NCBI RefSeq assembly: GCF_000732625.1
Contig: NZ_JPJI01000012.1
Span: 1-56,388, forward strand
Direction: 5' to 3'
Source: Nonlabens ulvanivorans
GTDB taxonomy: Bacteria; Bacteroidota; Bacteroidia; Flavobacteriales; Flavobacteriaceae
Length of the DNA: 56,388 nucleotides
Part shown: in pieces, positions 1 to 7,465 of the stretch
How the letters are laid out: every line of letters begins with the position of its first letter
How positions within the stretch are numbered: the stretch's first letter is position 1
The notes under the pieces: model-generated
Database searches by the model: none
Told to the model about the DNA's origin: nothing
What the model saw: the letters and a program-made list of their open reading frames with translations, nothing else
Program-made: the position numbers and the translations under genes

Positions 1-328
1 AATTATTACTACCTGCCAGTTACAAATGGGAATGACAGAATTGAAAGTAGGAAGTGTATGGAATACCATGCCAGCTCACGTGCACGATCGTAGAATGGAA
101 GTTTATTTCTACCTAGATGTACCACAAGATCAAGCGGTATGTCACTTCATGGGGCAACCACAAGAAACACGTCATATATGGATGCATAATCACCAAGCGG
201 TGATATCACCACCATGGTCTATTCACTCAGGTTCTGGAACTTCTAACTATACCTTTATTTGGGGAATGGCAGGAGAGAATCTAGATTATAACGATATGGA
301 CGTGGCAAAAATCACAGATCTTAAATAA
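1..328 (+). CDS. kduI: KduI, 5-dehydro-4-deoxy-D-glucuronate isomerase (5' partial)
   Basis: This is the C-terminal part of KduI, the cytoplasmic cupin isomerase that converts 5-keto-4-deoxyuronate (from unsaturated uronate) to 3-deoxy-D-glycero-2,5-hexodiulosonate. The open frame continues to the window edge (codons from position 2), so the gene starts upstream. About 108 residues are visible of a family usually near 278. Seen: TCQLQMG before the first internal Met, then [19 protein letters not shown], which holds the metal-site histidines of the family, and a C-terminal [10 protein letters not shown]...SIHSG stretch. It ends 6 bp before kduD, so the two are almost certainly co-transcribed, and they catalyse consecutive steps. 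The ATG at 26 is internal and not the true start. Confidence 0.95.
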   Translation, partial: IITTCQLQMGMTELKVGSVWNTMPAHVHDRRMEVYFYLDVPQDQAVCHFMGQPQETRHIWMHNHQAVISPPWSIHSGSGTSNYTFIWGMAGENLDYNDMDVAKITDLK

Positions 329-334
329 TCGACT

Positions 335-1123
335 ATGAATCTATTTGATATTAAAGGTAAAGTAGCATTAGTTACTGGTAGTACACATGGTCTAGGAATG
401 TCTATGGCACATGGATTAGGACTTGCTGGTGCCACTATAGTAGTCAACGGGAATTCATCTCAGCAAAAAATAGATGATGCCGTTGCTCATTATAAAGAAG
501 CTGGAATAAACGCTGTAGGATACAAATTTGATGTATCAAATGAAGCAGCTGTTGAAACCGCCATTCAACAAATAGAAAGAGAAGTTGGTCCTATAGACAT
601 TCTTATCAATAACGCAGGAATCATAAAAAGAGTTCCGCTAGCAGACATGGATGTGGAAGAGTTCAAACAAGTTGTGAATATCGACTTAGTAAGTCCTTTT
701 ATAGTTTCTAAGCATGTGGTAAAAGGCATGATGGAACGTAAGGCTGGAAAGATTATTAATATATGTTCTATGATGAGTCAATTAGGTAGAAATACGGTAG
801 GTGCTTATGCCGCTGCAAAAGGTGGACTGGTCATGCTTACTAAAAATATGGCAACAGAATGGGCAAAGCATAACATACAAGTGAATGGTATAGGTCCAGG
901 ATATTTTGCCACGACCCAAACTGCTCCCATTAGAGTAGATGGTCATCCTTTTAATGATTTTATTGTGAACCGTACACCAGCAGCAAAATGGGGCGATCCA
1001 GATGATCTAGCAGGTGCGGCAATATTCTTATCTTCACAAGCTAGCAATTTTGTAAATGGTCATATATTGTATGTTGATGGCGGTATACTAGCGACTATAG
1101 GTAAACCTTCAAATGAAGATTAA
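335..1123 (+). CDS. kduD: KduD, 2-dehydro-3-deoxy-D-gluconate 5-dehydrogenase
   Basis: A 262-residue classical short-chain dehydrogenase that reduces 2,5-diketo-3-deoxygluconate to KDG with NAD(P)H in the cytoplasm. Visible motifs: Rossmann TGSTHGLG at residues 14-21, NNAG at 92-95, catalytic Ser145, Tyr158 and Lys162 (YAAAK), and the C-terminal VDGG. Length is normal for KduD/Fabg-like enzymes. The specific KduD call rests on sequence feel plus its position directly after kduI. Its end overlaps the alternative upstream start of the next gene by 11 bp, which suggests translational coupling. Confidence 0.93.
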   Translation: MNLFDIKGKVALVTGSTHGLGMSMAHGLGLAGATIVVNGNSSQQKIDDAVAHYKEAGINAVGYKFDVSNEAAVETAIQQIEREVGPIDILINNAGIIKRVPLADMDVEEFKQVVNIDLVSPFIVSKHVVKGMMERKAGKIINICSMMSQLGRNTVGAYAAAKGGLVMLTKNMATEWAKHNIQVNGIGPGYFATTQTAPIRVDGHPFNDFIVNRTPAAKWGDPDDLAGAAIFLSSQASNFVNGHILYVDGGILATIGKPSNED

Positions 1124-2303
1124 AATGCAGAAAAGTATCTTTTTAATTCTTTTGTTGTTATGTATTTCCTGTGCTGATGAATCTGCAGAGATTATATCGG
1201 TAACTGTGAGTAATCCATTAGACATCAGTAGATCTTTTGAAACGGTTGAGATTGATATTTCAGATGTTGATTTAAATGAAAACTCTCTAGAGGTAGTAGA
1301 TGTCGAAACAAAAGAAGTTATCATATCTCAAATCGTAGATTATAGTCCAATCGGTGATGTAAATAAAGTTCTTCTTTTTCAACCTGAAATTGCCGCTAAT
1401 GGTAAATCTACATTTAAGATTAATTTGATAGAAAAAAAAGAAATCGATTCTAGCTTGATTCGCTGTTACTCGCGCTTTGTACCAGAACGCACTGATGATT
1501 ATGCGTGGGAAAACAATAGAGTCGCTTTTAGAACCTTTGGTCCTGTTGCGCAAAAAATGGTAGAAGATGGAGTCAAAGGCGGTACCTTAACTAGTGGTAT
1601 AGATGCATGGTTAAAACGTGTGGAATATCCTATTATCAATAAGTGGTATGAGAGAGGTGTTATTGAAAAAGGTGCTTATCATAAAGATATAGGTGAAGGT
1701 TTAGATAATTTTCATGTTGGCGTGAGCCGTGGTGTAGGTGGTATTGCTGTAAAAACAGATTCTTCTTATGCGGTGTCTAAAAATTTCACAACTTGGAAAA
1801 CGATTACTACAGGTCCTATACGAACCAGTTTTATTTTAGACTATGAAGACTGGGACGCTAAAGGAAATGTAATTAGTGAAAAAAAGCATATTTCTCTAGA
1901 TTATGGACAGAATCTAACTAGATATTATATTAAATTAAAAGGTACAGATAAGGTTTCTGTCGGTTTAACATCTCATAAAAAAGATGGTGAAGTTAGTACC
2001 GATAAAGACGAAGGATGGATGAGTTATTGGGAACCTTTTGATGACTCTGAATTAGGTCAAGGTGTCGTTATGGCTAACCCAGAAGGTATAACAGCTTTTA
2101 ATAATTATCTCACTGATAAAAAGGATGAAAGCAATTTATATGTCCAATCAAACATTTCTGGCTTTATTGAATACTATGCAGGGTTTGGATGGAAAAAAAG
2201 TGGTCAATTTGAATCAAAAGAAGACTGGAATAAATACTTGGCTCTTTTTTCTAAATGTTTAGAAAATCCATTGCAAGTAACGGTCCTACAATCATCAAAT
2301 TGA
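1113..2303 (+). CDS. DUF4861-type lipoprotein
   Basis: A 396-residue protein (392 if the ATG at 1125 is used) with a lipoprotein signal ending LLLLCISC, so it is probably anchored in a membrane and faces the periplasm. The body matches what I know of DUF4861: a FRTFGPVAQ segment, GIDAWLKRVEYPIINKWY, and YHKDIGEGLDNFHVGVSRGVGG. This family has no function I can name with confidence, but it recurs next to kdu genes and TRAP transporters in loci that handle unsaturated uronates. It lies between kduD (overlap) and the TRAP solute-binding gene (1 bp gap). A role in modifying or handling the uronate before import is inference only. Confidence 0.75.
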   Translation: MKIKMQKSIFLILLLLCISCADESAEIISVTVSNPLDISRSFETVEIDISDVDLNENSLEVVDVETKEVIISQIVDYSPIGDVNKVLLFQPEIAANGKSTFKINLIEKKEIDSSLIRCYSRFVPERTDDYAWENNRVAFRTFGPVAQKMVEDGVKGGTLTSGIDAWLKRVEYPIINKWYERGVIEKGAYHKDIGEGLDNFHVGVSRGVGGIAVKTDSSYAVSKNFTTWKTITTGPIRTSFILDYEDWDAKGNVISEKKHISLDYGQNLTRYYIKLKGTDKVSVGLTSHKKDGEVSTDKDEGWMSYWEPFDDSELGQGVVMANPEGITAFNNYLTDKKDESNLYVQSNISGFIEYYAGFGWKKSGQFESKEDWNKYLALFSKCLENPLQVTVLQSSN

Positions 2304-2304
2304 T

Positions 2305-3294
2305 ATGAATTTAAATAGAATAAAATTACTTTTAATGTTGATACTGTTTTTAGGAATTACCTTTTCCTGTAAACAAACATCAGATACTAAGGTGATGTAC
2401 TTAGGACATACATTACCTCAATCACATCCAGTACATAAGGGTATCGTAGAATTCCAAAAGGCACTTGAAAAAAAATCAAATGGTTCTTTAATAGTTAAGA
2501 TTTTTCCTGATGCACAATTAGGTTCAGAGAGAGAAGTGCTAGAATTACTGCAAATAGGATCTGTAGCTGCTACCAAAGTAAGTGCTGCAACACTTTCTAA
2601 TTTTGTGCCAGAATATAATGTTTTTGGGATGCCATATTTGTTTAGAGATAAACAGCATCAATTTGAAGTTCTAGAAGGTGAAATAGGTAAATCTATTTTA
2701 GAAAAAGGAAGTGAGTTTTGGTTACGTGGATTGTGTTATTATGATGCTGGTAGTAGAAGCTTTTATACTAGTGACAAGGCTATAAGAACACCGGACGACT
2801 TGAAAGGTCTCAAAATAAGAGTAATGAATAATCAGATGGCCATTAATATGGTCAACTCCATGGGTGGTTCTGCTACACCGCTATCTTATGGAGAGTTATA
2901 TACCGCGATTCAACAAGGAGTAGTAGATGGTGCTGAAAACAATCCACCTTCATTTGTTTCATCTAATCATTATGAGATTAGTAAATACTACACTTTAGAC
3001 CAGCATTCAACTTTACCAGATGTATTATTAATAGGCACTAAGTATTGGGATAAGTTATCAGATCAAGAAAAAAACTGGGTTCAAGAAGCGGCTGATGAAT
3101 CTGCTCAAGCTCAAAAAGTATTCTGGAATGAATCTGTTGAAGCATCTATGAAAACAGCAAAAGCAGCTGGAGTAGAAATTATCATTCCTGAGAAGAACTT
3201 ATTTGCTGAAAAATCAAAACCTGTCTTGGATAAATTTCTCAAGGAATTTCCTGAATTAGCGCCAATGGTAAATCAAATTAAAAATAAGGACTAA
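2305..3294 (+). CDS. TRAP transporter solute-binding subunit (DctP family)
   Basis: A 329-residue periplasmic solute receptor with a lipobox (GITFSC, Cys22), so it is lipid-anchored rather than free. DctP hallmarks are visible: the early GHTLPQSHPVHKG strand, FPDAQLGSEREVLE, TPDDLKGLKIRV with the carboxylate-binding arginine at Arg172, and LSYGELYTAIQQGVVDGAEN. The family binds organic acids including uronates. With kduI and kduD in the same operon the likely ligand is a (4,5-unsaturated) uronate or its keto acid. The stop overlaps the start of the small permease gene. Confidence 0.93.
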   Translation: MNLNRIKLLLMLILFLGITFSCKQTSDTKVMYLGHTLPQSHPVHKGIVEFQKALEKKSNGSLIVKIFPDAQLGSEREVLELLQIGSVAATKVSAATLSNFVPEYNVFGMPYLFRDKQHQFEVLEGEIGKSILEKGSEFWLRGLCYYDAGSRSFYTSDKAIRTPDDLKGLKIRVMNNQMAINMVNSMGGSATPLSYGELYTAIQQGVVDGAENNPPSFVSSNHYEISKYYTLDQHSTLPDVLLIGTKYWDKLSDQEKNWVQEAADESAQAQKVFWNESVEASMKTAKAAGVEIIIPEKNLFAEKSKPVLDKFLKEFPELAPMVNQIKNKD

Positions 3295-3785
3295 TGACTA
3301 AATCTGAACTTATCTTTAATAGAGTAAATAAAATCCTTGAATGGACTATAATTATGATTTTTGCGCTTTTAGTTCTGGACGTGCTGTTTCAAGTTTTCTC
3401 AAGATATGTTATAGGTGAATCTTTTACATGGACGGAGGAATTTGCAAGATTTTCATTAATATGGATAACTATTCTAGGAGCGGCCTATTTAAATGGAAAA
3501 AAAGAGCATTTGTCAATGGATTTTTTATATCAAAAATTCTCACCTTACAATAAAAGAAAAGTTGCGGTACTAATTGAAGTACTGATATTTTTATTTGCCC
3601 TAATCGTGATGGTAATCGGTGGCTTGAATTTAGTTTATACCACGTTACATCTAGGACAATTATCAGGAACACTGAGAATTCCACTTGGATATATTTATGC
3701 TATAATGCCATTTAGTGGTGTCTTAATTATGTGCTATTCCATATATCATATTTTAAGCATTTATTCCAACATAAACAGGAAGTAG
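3294..3785 (+). CDS. TRAP transporter small permease (DctQ family)
   Basis: A 163-residue inner-membrane protein with four hydrophobic segments (roughly residues 17-37, 51-66, 88-110 and 130-152), the layout of DctQ small subunits. WTEEFARFSLIW in the second quarter is the family signature region. Its ATG overlaps the stop of the solute-binding gene (TAATG), and the large permease starts 2 bp after its stop, so the three subunits form one tight operon. It pairs with the large permease in the sodium-driven carboxylate importer. Confidence 0.92.
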   Translation: MTKSELIFNRVNKILEWTIIMIFALLVLDVLFQVFSRYVIGESFTWTEEFARFSLIWITILGAAYLNGKKEHLSMDFLYQKFSPYNKRKVAVLIEVLIFLFALIVMVIGGLNLVYTTLHLGQLSGTLRIPLGYIYAIMPFSGVLIMCYSIYHILSIYSNINRK

Positions 3786-3787
3786 TT

Positions 3788-5092
3788 ATGAGTATAGAAG
3801 TTATAAGTATTATCGTGTTGTTTGTGAGCTTTTTTGCGCTATTGTTATTGAAAGTTCCGGTAGCATACAGTATAGGAATAGCAACTACGTTAAGCCTTTT
3901 GTTGAATATTGATAAGCTACCTGCTATAACTACAATTGCCCAACGCATGACTACAGGTATAGATAGTTTTGCATTATTAGCAATTCCGTTTTTTATTCTT
4001 GCTGGTGATATTATGAAACGAGGAGGCATAGCCACGCGGCTCATAAATTTTGCTAAATCATTGGTTTCAAGTTTACCTGGAGGATTAGCTTATGTTAATA
4101 TTTTAGCATCAATGTTGTTTGGTGCAATTTCTGGTTCTGCACTTGCAGCGGCGTCTGCCATTGGTAGTATAATGACAGACAGAATGGAAGAAGAAGGTTA
4201 TCCTAGAACCTTAAGTGCATCGGTAAATATAACGGCTTCTACTACTGGATTACTGATTCCTCCTAGTAATATATTGATTATTTATGCTTTAGCGAGTGGC
4301 GGAACAGCTTCAGTAGCGGCTTTATTCATTGCAGGCTATCTTCCTGGTATATTACTAGGGATTGCGATTATGGGTTATGTCACGTTCATTGCGATTAGTA
4401 AGAGGTATGCAAAAGGTAAACGAGCAACATTCTTTGAAATTTGGACGTATTTCAGAAAAGCATTTTTTAGTTTGTTGTTATTAGTGATTGTTGTAGGTGG
4501 TATTGTCGCAGGTGTTTTTACAGCTACAGAAGCTTCAGTAATTGCTGTGTTATACGCTGCTGTGTTATCGTTAGTGTATGGTGATATGAAAGTTAAAGAT
4601 TTTTCAGGAGTTCTTTTATCTAGTGCTAAGACTACTGCAACTGTAATGTTTTTAATCTGTACATCAATGGCTATGTCATGGTTGTTTTCTTTTGAAGGTA
4701 TTCCTGAAATGATTAGTTCATTCTTACTTGAATCTTTAAATAATAAATTTGCCCTTTTTTTAGCTATTAATCTTATCTTACTTTTGGTTGGAACATTTAT
4801 GGATATGACTCCTGCAGTTCTAATTTTCACACCAATATTTTTACCTGTTGTGACTGCCTTAGGAATGGATCCTGTGCACTTTGGGATCGTAATTGTTTTA
4901 AATTTAAGTATCGGAATTTGTACGCCACCGGTGGGAACGCTGCTCTTTGTAGGAAGTGGTGTTGCAAAAGTTTCCGTAACTCAGGTGATAAAACCACTAT
5001 TACCATTCTTACTTATTATGGTCGTTGTGTTGATGCTTATCAGTTTTATTCCAGAAATATCTATGTTTTTACCACAATTATTTGAATTGTAG
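3788..5092 (+). CDS. TRAP transporter large permease (DctM family)
   Basis: A 434-residue polytopic inner-membrane protein and the transport subunit of the TRAP system. I choose the ATG at 3788 because it follows the small-permease stop by 2 bp and begins with a typical MSIEV plus hydrophobic segment. A longer frame from 3731 would overlap the upstream gene by 55 bp. Visible DctM motifs: LLAIPFFILAGDIMKRGG, the GAISGSALAAASAIGSIM helix, LIPPSNILIIYA, and NLSIGICTPPVGTLLF near the C-terminus. It is the last gene of the kdu-TRAP cluster. An 85-bp gap separates it from a convergent gene. Confidence 0.95.
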   Translation: MSIEVISIIVLFVSFFALLLLKVPVAYSIGIATTLSLLLNIDKLPAITTIAQRMTTGIDSFALLAIPFFILAGDIMKRGGIATRLINFAKSLVSSLPGGLAYVNILASMLFGAISGSALAAASAIGSIMTDRMEEEGYPRTLSASVNITASTTGLLIPPSNILIIYALASGGTASVAALFIAGYLPGILLGIAIMGYVTFIAISKRYAKGKRATFFEIWTYFRKAFFSLLLLVIVVGGIVAGVFTATEASVIAVLYAAVLSLVYGDMKVKDFSGVLLSSAKTTATVMFLICTSMAMSWLFSFEGIPEMISSFLLESLNNKFALFLAINLILLLVGTFMDMTPAVLIFTPIFLPVVTALGMDPVHFGIVIVLNLSIGICTPPVGTLLFVGSGVAKVSVTQVIKPLLPFLLIMVVVLMLISFIPEISMFLPQLFEL

Positions 5093-5177
5093 TTAGATTT
5101 ATTTAAACCAAATAATGTTAATTGACATATTTGGAATCCAATGGTAATTCTATATCATTATCTAAGAATTGATATTC

Positions 5178-6068
5178 CTAATTTAACAAAATGGTCCATT
5201 TTATAAAGTAAGACATATCCGATTCTAAAATATCAAGTCCTATTTTATTATTGAAGCTATCAGAAATACCAGTAGTTGGTTCTATTGCTATTGTATTTCT
5301 TTTAGACGGTGTATACAATTGTAAAAAGTTGTTTTTAGATGTTGAGGAGATTTCTAGGTTATATTCTGGTGTCAAAAATTCAATTTTATTAGAGTTTAAA
5401 ATAAAACAGTCATCTAGCTGTTTGTTTTCAATTTGTAATATTTCATTAGCAGGATACTCTTCAATACCAGTAGTAATCATTCGATTGCCTAAAACTACTT
5501 TTTTATTACAGTTAAATTTCACCTTACTACTGTATAAATCCTTACTCAAAAAATATGGATGCCAGCCTATTGTGAAAGGAAAATCTTTGAAATCTGTATT
5601 TTTTACGCACACATCTAGATGTAATCGATTTTCACTTAGAATGTATGTCAATTGAATTTTATAAGTATAAGGAAAGCCTCTGCTTCTTTCAAATTCTTCG
5701 TATTCTAGTGTAATTGAAGCTTCCCATTCCGTAATCTTCTTACTAACAATTTTAAACACTTTATTATAAACAAAACCATGCAATGCATTGTTTTCCTCTT
5801 TATGGTTAGTTTTTATTTGATATTGCTTTTCATTAAAGGTGTAGATACCATCTTTGATTCTATTAGCAAACGGAAATAAAATTGATGATGCATAGGTATC
5901 CTCATACTTAAGTGGAAACAAATCTTTTATTATCGGTTTGCCCTTGATCGTTAACTCATTCAAGCTTGCTCCTTGATTTAAAGATATAGCGGCATGGGAT
6001 TTTTGACTTGAATTTATCAATTTTACCTGATGTGATTTATGATCCTTGAGATATTCTATTTTATACAT
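5178..6068 (-). CDS. Aldose 1-epimerase (mutarotase) family protein
   Basis: A 296-residue galactose-mutarotase-like protein with no signal peptide, so it is cytoplasmic. Visible family residues: HGFV (His97), the catalytic-type GWHPYF (His170), and a late AIEP with Glu264 in the position of the general base. It interconverts alpha and beta anomers of a free sugar, but which one cannot be read from the sequence. It lies 47 bp downstream of the Gfo/Idh gene on the same strand and probably shares its transcript. The locus also has a dedicated rhamnose mutarotase, so this one may serve xylose or the oxidoreductase substrate (inference). Confidence 0.85.
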   Translation of the reverse strand: MYKIEYLKDHKSHQVKLINSSQKSHAAISLNQGASLNELTIKGKPIIKDLFPLKYEDTYASSILFPFANRIKDGIYTFNEKQYQIKTNHKEENNALHGFVYNKVFKIVSKKITEWEASITLEYEEFERSRGFPYTYKIQLTYILSENRLHLDVCVKNTDFKDFPFTIGWHPYFLSKDLYSSKVKFNCNKKVVLGNRMITTGIEEYPANEILQIENKQLDDCFILNSNKIEFLTPEYNLEISSTSKNNFLQLYTPSKRNTIAIEPTTGISDSFNNKIGLDILESDMSYFIKWTILLN

Positions 6069-6115
6069 TTTAATTTAATATTTATAACAAAATAAATTCC
6101 TAAGCTATATCTGTC

Positions 6116-7087
6116 TTACTTAGTAACAATATCCATTAATTCCATAACTCTTAATCCTTCATGAGCAGAACATGGATTGTCTCGTTTACCAAGAAAATAT
6201 TCTACTGTTGCTTCAATCATAGGATATTGAATATTTTCAGGATGTTTAAATTTCAAAACTTCTAAGAAATCGCTTGTATTGATTTCTATTTGATTCCCAA
6301 AAATAGAAAGTGTAATCTCACCTGAGCTTCCATATATTTTTAATTCATCTTTTATTGAGATTTTGTTTACATTAAAAGCCCACAAACCTCTGCATTGAAT
6401 CCCATTTTTAAGTTCAATGATACCATTTACTACATCGTCGATATCATAGGTCTTACTCTGATTCCTAGCAAAACCATGTGCGTGTTTAAAATCACCTAAT
6501 AAATAGTAAATCAAATCTAATTGATGAGGTGCTAAATCATGAAAAAAACCTCCGCCAGAGATCTTTCTATTAACACGCCAGTTATCTTCAGTGTTCGCTA
6601 TAATATTTGTTTTTGGATACTGTAATAATTGTATGTCTACACAACGAATCTCTCCTATGACGTCATCAACTAAAAGCTTTTTCAGGTTTAAAAACATGGG
6701 TAACTGTCTTCTGTAATGTGCGACAGTTAACTTAGCCGTACTTGTTTGAAGAGCTTCAATAATTTGTAGTGCTTCTATAGAATTAAGTGCCATTGGTTTT
6801 TCTATATAGACATTTTTGTTACACTTTAAGGCTTTTAAAGCATATTCTAAATGGCTAGATGGCGGAGTAGCAATATAAATGGCGTTTATAGAATCGTTAT
6901 TTAGTAATTCGTTAGCATCGGTATACCATAAAGGAACTCGATGTCTCTTTGCATAATCTTTGGCCTTCTCGGCATCTCTGCGCATGACTGCGACCAGTTT
7001 TGAACCTTTTATTTTGTTAAAAGCTGGGCCGCTTTTTATTTCAGTAACGTGACCACACCCTATAATTCCCCAGTTTACAGCTTTCAT
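6116..7087 (-). CDS. Gfo/Idh/MocA family NAD(P)-dependent oxidoreductase
   Basis: A 323-residue cytoplasmic oxidoreductase. It has an N-terminal Rossmann GIIGCGHV (residues 7-14), a YIATPPSSH loop and the family EKP motif at Glu96-Pro98. A GGGFFHDLAPHQLDLIYYLLGD segment holds the usual catalytic His region of the C-terminal domain. Substrates in the family range from sugars to inositol derivatives and cannot be inferred here. It is the first gene of a two-gene minus-strand unit with the epimerase. A minus-strand copy of the locus promoter element lies 160 bp upstream (7247-7291), which ties the pair to the same regulation. Confidence 0.85.
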   Translation of the reverse strand: MKAVNWGIIGCGHVTEIKSGPAFNKIKGSKLVAVMRRDAEKAKDYAKRHRVPLWYTDANELLNNDSINAIYIATPPSSHLEYALKALKCNKNVYIEKPMALNSIEALQIIEALQTSTAKLTVAHYRRQLPMFLNLKKLLVDDVIGEIRCVDIQLLQYPKTNIIANTEDNWRVNRKISGGGFFHDLAPHQLDLIYYLLGDFKHAHGFARNQSKTYDIDDVVNGIIELKNGIQCRGLWAFNVNKISIKDELKIYGSSGEITLSIFGNQIEINTSDFLEVLKFKHPENIQYPMIEATVEYFLGKRDNPCSAHEGLRVMELMDIVTK

Positions 7088-7246
7088 ATTATTTAAGTTG
7101 AAAGTAATTTATGCAATGTGAAAATATTATTATTCATGATTTTTGTATGTGTATTTTGTTTTTCGAAAACTCATTTTTTCCAAATGTTAGACTATGCTCG
7201 TATGAGATTTTGATTATTGAGCTTTGATAAAAGGCTGTTCAACCGA

Positions 7247-7291
7247 TAAATTAACTTATTAATTTTAATTAATCCGTCCTGTGCTTTACTG
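7247..7291 (-). promoter_or_regulatory. Locus promoter element, minus copy (for Gfo/Idh and epimerase genes)
   Basis: Read on the minus strand: half-sites CAGTAAA and CAGGACG with a 3-nt spacer, 20 bp, then TTAATTTA in the -7 position. The second half-site is a good match and the -7 box is weak. The predicted leader to the ATG at 7087 is about 160 nt, longer than for the other copies. Confidence 0.55.
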
Positions 7292-7364
7292 ATTAACTTT
7301 ATGAATATATGAGAAAAGGTTAAAAGTGAATTTACTCTTAAATAATTGATTTGATCTTAAAAGG

Positions 7365-7409
7365 CAGTATAGTGCAGGACATAAGTTGTGATGCGATTTT
7401 ATAATCTTG
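7365..7409 (+). promoter_or_regulatory. Locus promoter element (for GH2-xylB-xylA-MFS operon)
   Basis: Half-sites CAGTATA and CAGGACA, spacer gtg, then 20 bp and a TAATCTTG -7 box that differs from TAnnTTTG at one fixed position. It ends 56 bp before the GH2 ATG. Confidence 0.75.
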
Positions 7410-7465
7410 TAACTATAGTTACAGATTTACATTTGCGACTTTATGGATTCAAAAATTACTCTTAG

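Larger units (their letters stand above)
7088..7465. other. Divergent intergenic promoter region (378 bp)
   Basis: This spacer separates the minus-strand oxidoreductase gene from the plus-strand GH2 gene. I see no coding potential in it. It holds two copies of the repeated promoter element, one per strand, at 7247-7291 (-) and 7365-7409 (+). The rest is AT-rich. Confidence 0.8.

Noticed and set aside
3731-3787. Longer starts for the TRAP large permease (3731), SusC (15110), PL28 (28386), dehydratase (30240), GH78 (35410), GH5-like (39474), CBM protein (43612) and PL24 (45031).
   Set aside because: The shorter starts open proper signal peptides or first helices. Several longer starts overlap upstream genes or fall on or before the predicted promoter boxes.
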